A stretch of 64,000 nt of DNA from assembly GCA_012033205.1 (NCBI GenBank), contig JAAUSO010000001.1, positions 1 to 64,000 of the forward strand, written 5' to 3'. Source of the DNA: Richelia sp. SL_2_1. Its GTDB lineage: Bacteria > Cyanobacteriota > Cyanobacteriia > Cyanobacteriales > Nostocaceae. Each line of letters opens with the position of its first letter. Position 1 is the stretch's first letter. Below the pieces are notes generated by a model that was not told where the DNA came from, searched no databases, and was given only the letters and a program-made list of their open reading frames with translations. Shown here in pieces: positions 54,573 to 63,248 of the stretch. A program made the position numbers and the translations under genes.

Positions 54573-55592
54573 TTACAACGGTTTAGTTTTATCAAATATA
54601 AACTCTATTGGCTTAGATGTTGATTCAATTCGATTTTCAGAAATATCTAGAAAAGAACATTTTGGTAATGGATAATCAAATAAATGAAGGTTGAATTTAT
54701 CAGATAAAGCTTCAAATACTTTCATTCCTCTAATGCTATTACCCCTAGAGTCAATCAAAGGAGAAAAGACAGCAATACCAGCACTGTCGGGGATTACACC
54801 AATGATTCCCCCAGAAACCCCGCTTTTTGCCGGAATTCCGACTCGATAAGCCCATTCCCCAGCATAATTATACATTCCACAAGTATACATTACACTTAAA
54901 ATATCTCTGATATAACAAGGTTTTATTGCTTGTTCTTTGGTTATGGGATTAACACCTCGATTTGCCAAAGTTGCAGCCATCACAGCCAAATCATGACAGT
55001 TAACAACCAAAGAACATTGTTGAAAATACAGGTCGAGAATTTCTTCAATATTGTGTTCAATAATTCCAAAATTCAGCAGTAAATTGGCTAAGGCTCGATT
55101 GCGATGTCCGGTAGCTCGTTCCGACATAAATACAGGTGCGTTGATAAATACATCATGACCGATATAGCGACGGAACATATCAAGCATTCGATTCAGCTTT
55201 TCGGTAGCATTGGCACCTTTAATTAAACCAGCAGTAGCAATCGCTCCAGCATTAACCATCGGGTTATCTGGACGTTTAGAGTTTTCATCCAAGCGAATTA
55301 CCGAATTGAACGGATCACCAGTGGGTTCTACACCAATTTTTTCCAACAATGTTTGGCGATCGCAATCGCATAATGCCATACCATAGACAAAAACTTTAGA
55401 TATAGATTGAATGGTAAAATTTTCTTGACTATCTCCAATTTCAAAAATTTCTCCTTCTTTAGTCACAACAGAAATCGCAAACCAATTTGGATCAGCTTTA
55501 GTTAGTTCGGGAATATAGCTAGCCAAGGAACCCGAATTGAGATGGCGATATTCTTCATAAAGAAACTTAATAAATTCTGGTAAGTCAGACAT
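54573..55592 (-). CDS. glsA: Glutaminase A
   Basis: 339 residues, slightly longer than the usual ~310. The serine-dependent β-lactamase-like fold is shown by the SxxK motif at Ser63-Ile-Ser-Lys66 ([10 protein letters not shown]), [20 protein letters not shown] and [15 protein letters not shown]. It hydrolyses glutamine to glutamate and ammonia in the cytoplasm. It stands alone, with the GST gene 77 bp upstream on the same strand. No regulatory feature seen. Confidence 0.93.
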   Translation of the reverse strand: MSDLPEFIKFLYEEYRHLNSGSLASYIPELTKADPNWFAISVVTKEGEIFEIGDSQENFTIQSISKVFVYGMALCDCDRQTLLEKIGVEPTGDPFNSVIRLDENSKRPDNPMVNAGAIATAGLIKGANATEKLNRMLDMFRRYIGHDVFINAPVFMSERATGHRNRALANLLLNFGIIEHNIEEILDLYFQQCSLVVNCHDLAVMAATLANRGVNPITKEQAIKPCYIRDILSVMYTCGMYNYAGEWAYRVGIPAKSGVSGGIIGVIPDSAGIAVFSPLIDSRGNSIRGMKVFEALSDKFNLHLFDYPLPKCSFLDISENRIESTSKPIEFIFDKTKPL

Positions 55593-55669
55593 TAGATATT
55601 TTACTTAGTTGATCAACCACGTTGATTATCTTGCCATATTTCCAGGAATTATCGTAGACTCCATTAATT

Positions 55670-56359
55670 TCAAAAATGGGTATTTACCGGATATTTTAAT
55701 GTAGATAACATCTCCATCATCTGTTCGCGTCCTTGATTAAAAACTCTCGCTACAGAAGTTTGAGATTCCAACCGTTTAAAATAAGTTGTCAAATTCTTTA
55801 AATGCTCATAATTATAAACAATCCGTAGATAAGAAAGCGTCGGAGCAGCAGCGCAATCAGCTAATGTAAAATCTTTACCCACCAACCAGGTACGATTCGC
55901 TAGCTTTTCATCGAGTAAATTACAAGCTTCTTCCAATAACCCCTTGGCTTTGATAACTTCTTTTTTTCCTCGTTCCTCCAACGGACGCTGACTATCTTTA
56001 AATAATGCTTCTCTTCCACCGTTGATATATACATCTACGATACGTTCGACCATTCGCATTTCTAAAGCCAGTTTCATATCTTGAGGAATCAAGGGAATCT
56101 CCCTGTAATATCCATCAAGATATTCTATAATAATGTTTGCTTCTAAAAATACTTCCCCATCATCAGTAATCAAACTAGGTATTTTCCCAAAACGATTTAT
56201 CTGTAAATATTGCGATCGCGTAGCGCGTCCAGGAACGGACGTTCGCGATTCTACATCAAACAGATTTACTTCAACAGGTGTAAAATCTATCTGTTTCTCG
56301 TACAAAGCAATTAATACTCTTTGAGAGTATGACGAAGCAGGTGCGTAATAGAGTTTCAT
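55670..56359 (-). CDS. Glutathione S-transferase-family protein with an in-frame repeat insertion
   Basis: 229 residues. The N-terminal thioredoxin-like domain is KLYYAPASSYSQRVLIALYE (catalytic region Ser/Tyr) with GKIPSLITDDGEVFLEANII; the C-terminal helical domain contains NRTWLVGKDFTLADCAAAPT. Between the β2 region and the FGKIP motif, residues ~40-52 (SRTSVPGRATRSQ) are encoded by a palindromic G+C-rich repeat at 56211-56254 that typical GSTs lack. The insertion keeps the frame. It likely conjugates glutathione to electrophiles; the substrate is unknown. Confidence 0.88.
   Translation of the reverse strand: MKLYYAPASSYSQRVLIALYEKQIDFTPVEVNLFDVESRTSVPGRATRSQYLQINRFGKIPSLITDDGEVFLEANIIIEYLDGYYREIPLIPQDMKLALEMRMVERIVDVYINGGREALFKDSQRPLEERGKKEVIKAKGLLEEACNLLDEKLANRTWLVGKDFTLADCAAAPTLSYLRIVYNYEHLKNLTTYFKRLESQTSVARVFNQGREQMMEMLSTLKYPVNTHF
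56211..56254. repeat. Palindromic repeat inserted in the GST coding sequence
   Basis: GCGATCGCGTAGCGCGTCC pairs with GGACGTTCGCG across a short loop. Its base composition is unlike the surrounding A+T-rich gene. Confidence 0.7.
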
Positions 56360-56415
56360 ATCAGTAATCAGTTATTAGTTACCAGTTATCAGTTAGCAGT
56401 TATCAGTTATCACGG
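56360..56415. repeat. STRR tract upstream of the GST gene
   Basis: AGTTATC/AGTTACC heptads, about seven units. Confidence 0.8.
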
Positions 56416-56603
56416 TTCATTGATAAAAAAACAACAGCAGTAAAGCGAGTAAATCAAAGGATTAAGTATAAATGTAGACTTTAAATCCATCTAATCATCA
56501 TTACAAGCAAATATATTTTTTTTTGTAAATAAAAATAAAATAGTTGAGATAATCCGTCATCGGTATAGTAATATTTACTCATAGGGTGATTTGGGAATCA
56601 AAA

Positions 56604-57143
56604 ATGATCGGAACTACAAAAGCAGCAAAATTATTGAATATTTCTCCTCGAAGATTGCGATATCTAATTGCGAAAAACAGAGTATATGGAGCATATAAAA
56701 TTGGTAAAACTTGGGTAATGCCTGTAGTAGATGGTTTACCCAAAATCAAAACAGCATCTCATGGACCCAACTCGACCTGGAATAAAGTTAAAACTCCCGC
56801 TCAAAGCTTTGTTCATATTAATCGTCAATTAATCGGGAAAGAGTTGGATAATGGTGAATTTGCGCCAGTAATCAGCGTTAAATGTAGGAATCAGAATACT
56901 TATTCAAGTAGAGTTGTGATTCCCGGACCTTGCACCATCATTTATGAATATGAAAATCCTCAAACAAAATGCGGTGCCAGAGTCTGGATTGAAACTTATT
57001 CCGAACCCATGCCTGCAAATGGTTGTACTTACGAAGAAATCATTGCCAAAATAACAGAGAAAACTCAAACCAAATCTCAAAAATCACCCAATAAATCTGA
57101 CTCTAAAGGATTTGCAAAGAAAAGCCATCGGGTACCTGCTTAA
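56604..57143 (+). CDS. Excisionase/MerR-type helix-turn-helix protein
   Basis: 179 residues from ATG 56604. A GTG start at 56586 would add six residues. Residues 1-42 form an excisionase-like winged helix-turn-helix (TTKAAKLLNISPRRLRYLIA, then YGAYKIGKTWVMP). The rest has an all-β look (FVHINRQLIGKELDNGEFAP, VVIPGPCTIIYEYE) followed by a basic Ser/Lys-rich tail. The same kind of HTH occurs in recombination directionality factors, but the large extra domain suggests a stand-alone DNA-binding protein. Its stop lies 15 bp from the convergent monooxygenase gene. Confidence 0.75.
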   Translation: MIGTTKAAKLLNISPRRLRYLIAKNRVYGAYKIGKTWVMPVVDGLPKIKTASHGPNSTWNKVKTPAQSFVHINRQLIGKELDNGEFAPVISVKCRNQNTYSSRVVIPGPCTIIYEYENPQTKCGARVWIETYSEPMPANGCTYEEIIAKITEKTQTKSQKSPNKSDSKGFAKKSHRVPA

Positions 57144-57157
57144 TCACAAATTAGGAA

Positions 57158-58837
57158 TTAATTTAATTCTCCTCTGACTTGATCAATCATCATCTCCACA
57201 TCGTGAGGTATTTCATCACCTCTCCAAGCGACGTGTCCATCTGGTCTAACTAGGACAAAAGCACGTTCGTAAAGTTTGGCAATGTCGGGATTATCTAGAT
57301 GATGAGTTGTTAAAGGAACTTGTTTTTGCTGACAACAGAGTTGTAATTTTTCAATTCCTGGATTTGAATTTGAGTTAAAACACATCAACGTAAATCCATG
57401 ACCGAATAAATCCAAAGTTGATAATCCAGGTTTTAACCAAGCATGAGGAGCGCGACAACCGGGATAACTACTTTGAGTCCATTGGCGATAAGCCGGAGGC
57501 TTGACGCTGAGTCCTAGCCCTTTCAGGGCGGCTTCGCCTACGGACACGCTGCGCGAACGCGTAACGCCATCTTGAGGAACTAAACCATCGGGAATGACAA
57601 TGGGCGATTGATAACGGAAACCGAGGTGAACACCAGGAGCATCAAATTCCTTTTTCACTCCACTTGTTTCCATACCTTGTGCCATTTGTTTACGAATTGC
57701 TTCTCCTTGAGGGGAATCGCTAGCAATTTCAGGAGGTATACTACGTTTTTGAGTACGTTGTAAATTAGCATTTGCGGCTTCAAGATTTCTCAGAGCAATG
57801 GGACGACGTTCGATTTCGTAAGTATCAAGTAGATTTTTTCCTGCCCAACCTTTAATAGTAGCGGCGAGTTTCCAACCAAGGTCTACTGCATCACCGATAC
57901 CAGTATTCATACCAAAACCACCGGATGGGGAAAGTGTGTGAGCGCAATCACCGATAAAAAAGATGCGTCCATAACGGAATTTTTCTGCGACTCGATGAGT
58001 TAAACGCCAAGGAAGATTTGAGATAACTTCTATTGGGGTATCTATAGAGATAGCAGCTTTAATTGCTGTATAAGCATCGTGAATTTGACCATTTTCTTGG
58101 GGTTTTAAAATTAAGCGATATTGTCCCTTTCCATCGACAGCGCGTAAAGGTTCTTGAATCGTGGGATTTACTAAGAAAAAAACCATTGCATTCTTAGAAC
58201 CCAGTTGAGATGCTAATTCCGGAGCTTGGAAAACAACGCTTTGAAATACCTGAGTATCGTGATATTGAACTGCATCAACACCGCATTGTTTACGAATATT
58301 AGCACGAGCGCCATCACTAGCTACCATATAAGAAGCATGAATAGTTTGAGTGTTTCCACTATCTAAATTCGTAATTTTCGCAACTATTCCGTCATCGGAA
58401 CAGTTAAAATCTTCTAATTGGGAAAGTAGTTTGATGCAACCTTGAGGATATTGACCGAGGTAATTAATAAATTCTGGAGCAAACCAATGTTGAGGACATA
58501 CCTGTTCGGTTTCGGGAGCGTAATCTGGTGGAGTACGTTGTGCATAGGATGGTAAATTAACTCGAAAGATTTCATGTCCTCCGACGGTAGTTACCCAAGC
58601 CACATCTAAGGTGTGGTTTTTATCCCAACCGGCGTTTCTAATTTGTTCGGAAATACCCCAACGACGGCAGAATTCCATAGAACGATATCCGACAGTACTT
58701 ACCTTGGGGTCGCGAACAACTCCATCAGTTTTTTCGATCAGAATGCAATCTATTCCTTGGTAGCGTAATTCGGCTGCCATTGCCATACCGACGGGACCGC
58801 CACCTACTATTAAGACTTCTGTTTTGATGTTTTTCAT
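57158..58837 (-). CDS. FAD-dependent monooxygenase (aromatic hydroxylase type) with in-frame repeat insertion
   Basis: 559 residues of the PHBH/phenol-hydroxylase class. It has GxGxxG near the N-terminus (LIVGGGPVGMAMAAELR), the DG motif region (YMVASDGARANIRKQ) and the GD motif (IFFIGDCAHTLSPSGGFGMN). The C-terminal thioredoxin-like domain (FALVRPDGHVAWRGD, read with small changes) is typical of polyketide or aromatic hydroxylases. Residues ~425-445 (RSRSVSVGEAALKGLGLS) are encoded by a palindromic dispersed repeat. It lies 128 bp after the VioB-like gene on the same strand, so both may act in one pathway, with the monooxygenase oxidising the product. Confidence 0.9.
   Translation of the reverse strand: MKNIKTEVLIVGGGPVGMAMAAELRYQGIDCILIEKTDGVVRDPKVSTVGYRSMEFCRRWGISEQIRNAGWDKNHTLDVAWVTTVGGHEIFRVNLPSYAQRTPPDYAPETEQVCPQHWFAPEFINYLGQYPQGCIKLLSQLEDFNCSDDGIVAKITNLDSGNTQTIHASYMVASDGARANIRKQCGVDAVQYHDTQVFQSVVFQAPELASQLGSKNAMVFFLVNPTIQEPLRAVDGKGQYRLILKPQENGQIHDAYTAIKAAISIDTPIEVISNLPWRLTHRVAEKFRYGRIFFIGDCAHTLSPSGGFGMNTGIGDAVDLGWKLAATIKGWAGKNLLDTYEIERRPIALRNLEAANANLQRTQKRSIPPEIASDSPQGEAIRKQMAQGMETSGVKKEFDAPGVHLGFRYQSPIVIPDGLVPQDGVTRSRSVSVGEAALKGLGLSVKPPAYRQWTQSSYPGCRAPHAWLKPGLSTLDLFGHGFTLMCFNSNSNPGIEKLQLCCQQKQVPLTTHHLDNPDIAKLYERAFVLVRPDGHVAWRGDEIPHDVEMMIDQVRGELN
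57508..57568. repeat. Palindromic repeat inserted in the monooxygenase coding sequence
   Basis: A G+C-rich segment (CCTACGGACACGCTGCGCG...) of the type found between genes in Nostoc-like genomes lies in frame inside the coding region. Confidence 0.7.
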
Positions 58838-58965
58838 GGTTGATTGGATGGGGGGACAAGGAGAAGATAATTCCTTATTCTTTATATTTTTTGTGTTTGG
58901 ATTAAAAAAAATACTCTGCGTTCCTCTGCGCTTACCTTTGCGCTCCTTTGCGTTGAAAAAACATA

Positions 58966-61900
58966 TTACTCCTGCTTACTCCTTAATTCCTCAAAAAAAT
59001 TACAATAAAAATCAAACATTTCAGAAACAGCATCGGGAATCACTTGGCAATTATGAGAACGTTTTGCTAAAATTTCAAATTTACGAGATATTGTAGAGGC
59101 GGCAATTTCTGGGTGAGGAATATATTCCGGTGTGGGTATTTCAAAAGAAGGACCTGCTGTTTTACCGCGTTTTCCTGAAGGCATAGTCATTAATAATTCT
59201 CCCAAGGGACGCATCATTCCTGTCATAATATCGATGCTGGCATTCATTAATTTGGAACGTCGTAAACTACCTTTGGGGTTGGAGCCGAAGTGTTGTACCA
59301 TCAACTGCATCATTAGAAAGTAACTTTCGTTAAATATTTCCATAACTGTTCTAGTTTGAGGAACGGTAACGACGTTACTATTACAATCTTGATAATTTAA
59401 ACTGGGATTCCTTAATGATGGATAAGAAGGATTCCAGGTTTTTTTAATTCCTTTTTTAAGGTGATTAATTTGTTCGAGAGCCAGAGCATCTGCTAAATTG
59501 CGGAATTTTTGATAGTGCGATCGCGCAAATTTTTCGGTTTCGATTTCGCTTCCTTCTCCATGTTCGACGATGACATCTACTGCAAATAAGGCGCTTTTCA
59601 GGTCGTAAACTTGCATTTGATAATCTGGATGGGCTTTATTCAAGTTGTCGCGCATAAATAAACGATGTTCTCCACCAACGTTATTTTTAGTTACGGTAAA
59701 TAAGTCGGGAATAGTTTGTAATCCAGTACGGATTTGACCGTATAGTTCGCTTAAGGAACCGTATGTATGTAACTGTTCCGGTGTCGGAATAGGTTGATTA
59801 TCAAAGGTTTCGGCAAGGAAGTCGGGCATTTCCAAACGCATAAAATACTGTAGTGATAAAGCATTTAATGGTTCTAAAGCAAAATCGATATCTATGGGGA
59901 ATTTGGCGTTGAGTTGTTTAAAATCGGGAACTGCTGGATAAAATGGTTCACCAATCGCCATTAAGATGTTATTAACTAGGAGAAAATGAATCATTTCTTC
60001 GCGAGCGATTTCGATTAATACTCCCCGCATTCCATAATTATCAACTTCTTTACCATCACCACAAGCTAAATGCAGTTGTTCAGGTGTCCATAATCCCCGA
60101 CGCACGTATTCTTCCCCGGTGACGTAGTTGGGAACCGAATATCCGGCGTAAATATATTGCAGCATCACAGCAATTTCTAATTCTGCGGCTTGTTTTAAGG
60201 CTGTAACTAATTGTTCGCGAGTTTGAATTTGATATTGGGTTTGTTGGGTTTCCGGCTTCTGTTCCGGTGTCGGAATATAACCAATTTGTTGTTGATTTTG
60301 CAGGAATTTGAGTAATAACTTTGATTTAGCTTCTGACATATCTCTTGTAGGGGGCATATAGTATGTTTTATGTTTATTTTTGGGGTCGGACATCTGCCAC
60401 ATTAAACGAGCATAGGTAGCGACTTTACATTTATCAGCCAAACTAAAAACTTCGGCTTTCATAAACGAAAAACTGGCTTCGTAGAAAGCTAAAATATGTT
60501 GATAAATTAAGTTAAAATCTACATCTTTTTGGGGAATTTCATCTAAATGCCAATCATCACCCATTACTCTTACAGCAAAGAAGCCAACACCATTCCAAAA
60601 TCCCAGTTTATTGTCATTGTCGTAAGCAATTTCCGCTGCATCTAAGTCGTTTGGGTCACAAAGTATTTCTTTTAAAGAACTAGATATTAATACTTTAGTA
60701 GTTCCAGGTTTAGCACCTCTTAAAGTAAACCAACCACGTCCTTCTTTATTAGTAGAAATTTCGCAACTTGAACTGAATTCTCCCTTATCTAAAATCTTTC
60801 CTGGCTTTAATCCGACGATTTGCATTTCAGAATTACGAGGGAAGTGAAAAGTTTGATCAATATTATCTTGATTTTTATTTTTATTTTGATGTTGATTTTG
60901 ACTATCTTGTTCAAATTGATAACGTAATTGAGGAAAAGCTCTAGGATTATAAAATTGATTTAAATAAACTGATTCTACAGCTTGGGGACAACCTCTGACA
61001 AAAGAACGTACTTCAATTTCAACAGCATTATCTTCTCCTTGTTTAAAATTAGGAAACTCTATAAATAAACAAGCATTATCTACCTGAAGATTAACTTCTT
61101 GCTCTTGTAATAAAATCTTGCTTTGATTATCAACTGTACCAATAATACACAAACCTTGATTTTCAACTTCAGAGCGTAAATCGTGCCAATTTTCACAAAA
61201 AGGAATATCTACCAAACCACTAGTTAAATGATGAACTTCCTTTTGATATGCTTCCTGAGATATCTTGCCAATTAATCTATAACTATCAACCGTGCGTAAT
61301 TCTAAATCACCTAAATCCAACTTCGAGAAAATCTGGTGCAGTCCATTTTCAGCTTTTGCATATCGCCCTACACAAGGCACGGCTGTAATCATATTTAAAC
61401 TAATGCCTTGGGGATTTAACTGTAACGACATATTCCCCATTGTTTGAGATTCGGGAGCAGTTAATAACCTTCCATGAGGATAAGTTCTCAATTCATTTTG
61501 ACACCATAAACCGATAGTTCCATGTAATTCCCAGAAACTTGGTGCATCCGGTTGCATTGGTGCGGACATATTACTAATACTAAACTGCACCACCAAACCC
61601 AAAACATCCGAACGCTGCATCGCGGACCGTAACATGGAAACCGTAGGAGATATATTTACTTCCTGATTCCAAAGAAAATCTGGTGCATCCTTAGAAATCG
61701 CAAACTGATAAACCGCAGCTTTTCTAAATTCATCATTTAAACAATGCTCCGGTAACTCACGAATATAATTAAAATCTTGCCAACGAGCTAATAAATAACC
61801 ACTCACAGGAGCAGTTACCATATAAGGAACTTGATTGGAATCACCCAATCTACCAAAAGCTAACTGACCCAACATAATTGTATTCGTCCAATTAGAAGCG

Positions 61901-62316
61901 GGGTCACATTCAAATATCCTGGCTCGATTGAAAGTCGTTTTCACATACTCGTTATAATCACCCCAAAAATCAACACTGCGTCCGATTACTGGGTCATCTA
62001 GGTCAACTTTACCAAATTCTCTTTGTGTAGCGATAATTTTGGCATCAATAGAAAAATGACCGTTTCCACCAAAATTCCAACCCATTGCTTTACTAAAAGC
62101 ACCGTTTTCATCTAACTTGCCTTCAGCGTTAAATTTTGGTCCTAAATTATAAAGGTATTGATGATACTCATTGACTTCATGGTGTTCTTTAATTGGTAAA
62201 CCATTGATATAACAAGTATTATCACCCAAATCGATTAAACCATTTTTATATCCAGTAGGGGCGTGAATGCGGGCTAAACCCTGAAAATGTAAGCGAGGGA
62301 AATCTAAAACGCTCAT
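58966..62316 (-). CDS. VioB-like ferritin-domain enzyme (iminophenylpyruvate/chromopyrrolate-synthase family)
   Basis: 1,116 residues. The N-terminal start MSVLDFPRLHFQGLARIHAP and the later FWGDYNEYVKTTFNRAR match the first domain of violacein VioB (about 1,000 residues) in order. The ferritin-like C-terminal half has LEIAVMLQYIYAGYSVPNYV, EIAREEMIHFLLVNNILMAI, a metal-site ExxH pattern, and LRRSRLMNASIDIMTGM. VioB/RebD/StaD join two indole-3-pyruvate imines into a dimer for violacein or indolocarbazoles. No VioA/RebO-type amino acid oxidase, VioE or VioC/D set is visible; only the downstream FAD monooxygenase. An extra ~100 residues of Gln/Asn-rich linker lie mid-protein. The substrate is unknown. 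Confidence 0.88.
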   Translation of the reverse strand: MSVLDFPRLHFQGLARIHAPTGYKNGLIDLGDNTCYINGLPIKEHHEVNEYHQYLYNLGPKFNAEGKLDENGAFSKAMGWNFGGNGHFSIDAKIIATQREFGKVDLDDPVIGRSVDFWGDYNEYVKTTFNRARIFECDPASNWTNTIMLGQLAFGRLGDSNQVPYMVTAPVSGYLLARWQDFNYIRELPEHCLNDEFRKAAVYQFAISKDAPDFLWNQEVNISPTVSMLRSAMQRSDVLGLVVQFSISNMSAPMQPDAPSFWELHGTIGLWCQNELRTYPHGRLLTAPESQTMGNMSLQLNPQGISLNMITAVPCVGRYAKAENGLHQIFSKLDLGDLELRTVDSYRLIGKISQEAYQKEVHHLTSGLVDIPFCENWHDLRSEVENQGLCIIGTVDNQSKILLQEQEVNLQVDNACLFIEFPNFKQGEDNAVEIEVRSFVRGCPQAVESVYLNQFYNPRAFPQLRYQFEQDSQNQHQNKNKNQDNIDQTFHFPRNSEMQIVGLKPGKILDKGEFSSSCEISTNKEGRGWFTLRGAKPGTTKVLISSSLKEILCDPNDLDAAEIAYDNDNKLGFWNGVGFFAVRVMGDDWHLDEIPQKDVDFNLIYQHILAFYEASFSFMKAEVFSLADKCKVATYARLMWQMSDPKNKHKTYYMPPTRDMSEAKSKLLLKFLQNQQQIGYIPTPEQKPETQQTQYQIQTREQLVTALKQAAELEIAVMLQYIYAGYSVPNYVTGEEYVRRGLWTPEQLHLACGDGKEVDNYGMRGVLIEIAREEMIHFLLVNNILMAIGEPFYPAVPDFKQLNAKFPIDIDFALEPLNALSLQYFMRLEMPDFLAETFDNQPIPTPEQLHTYGSLSELYGQIRTGLQTIPDLFTVTKNNVGGEHRLFMRDNLNKAHPDYQMQVYDLKSALFAVDVIVEHGEGSEIETEKFARSHYQKFRNLADALALEQINHLKKGIKKTWNPSYPSLRNPSLNYQDCNSNVVTVPQTRTVMEIFNESYFLMMQLMVQHFGSNPKGSLRRSKLMNASIDIMTGMMRPLGELLMTMPSGKRGKTAGPSFEIPTPEYIPHPEIAASTISRKFEILAKRSHNCQVIPDAVSEMFDFYCNFFEELRSKQE

Positions 62317-62640
62317 GTTAATTAATTATCTATATAGCAATTCATCATTTACTATTTCTATATAGAGGTCAGGGAATTAGAATTATGCAATTATCAGTAA
62401 ACAATTATCAGTAAACAGTTATCAGTTGACAGGGAGCGGTGAATAATAAGTAATCAAAACATTATAAGTATTGATGAATTTTTGAGTAAGTTATAAGTAA
62501 GTCGGCAGAAAAAAACAGAACTATATAACAAAATGTAAACTACCCTTAAACCCTTATTCCCACTGCCGACTGCCGACTGCCTTGCCCTAATTACAATTTT
62601 CAACGCCAACCTACTTAAGACTTTTTGTACGGAATGGCGA
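62317..62640. other. Intergenic region upstream of the VioB-like gene
   Basis: About 320 bp; AGTTATCAGTAAACA-type STRR repeats at 62390-62430. No gene seen. Confidence 0.5.
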
Positions 62641-63120
62641 TTAGCGATCGCTAGTGGGAGAAAATTCACAGCAATTAGTTGGTTGTAGATGAGCAATTTT
62701 TCCTAAACCAATAGATTCTAAAATTTCTGACCAGTATGAATTTATCCCAGAAGTTAATTTCATTTGGGCAAAAGAGGCAATTGCGTCATACCAAATACCA
62801 TTTTGGGCGTAAAACAATCCTCGTTGACTTGGTGACATTGTTTCTAACTGGGTTTGAAAACTGGGATTTATAGTTTCTCTTTTTACCCATGCTTGAGTAA
62901 CTTCTTTAGATAAAAATTGGTTAGAAGTACAATTAATATCTAGAAATAAATAATACTGATACCATTGGTTAACTTCTAAAGATGGTGCTTTAGTAGGAAG
63001 AGAAACGTGAATTACTCCTGGTGCATCGGTTAATTGTAATTGTGTTTCGTAAATTGTTTGTTTTTGTCGATTGCGTAGGGAAAATTTGGCATTTTTAATA
63101 GATTTTAATGGATATTGAAA
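62641..63120 (-). pseudogene. DUF928 protein, C-terminal part only (5' end lost)
   Basis: The open frame of 159 codons matches the end of DUF928 proteins (NAKFSLRNRQKQTIYETQ, QWYQYYLFLDINCT, SPSQRGLFYAQNGIWYDAIA, YWSEILESIGLGKIAHL). It has no start codon before the stop at 63121-63123. The family's N-terminal ~80 residues, usually with a Pro/Arg-rich secretion or linker region, are absent. The lost part is replaced by a CGTTCCTCTGCGCTTACC-type dispersed repeat at about 63131-63175 (a related copy is at 58914-58961). It lies behind the CHASE2 gene as in other cyanobacteria and is probably nonfunctional. Confidence 0.8.
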
Positions 63121-63248
63121 TTATATATTTTTGAACGCAAAGTGACGCGGAGGTAAGCGCAGAGGAACGCTAAGGTTTTTTCAGGTTTTTCTCCCTACTC
63201 CCTACTCAATTACAAGTCAGAGTACAGAAGGCTTTGATGGATTTATTA

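Noticed and set aside
56604-57143. Excisionase (recombination directionality factor) for the putative nifE element
   Set aside because: The HTH is excisionase-like, but the protein is far longer than such factors and no recombinase is nearby. Kept only as an HTH protein.
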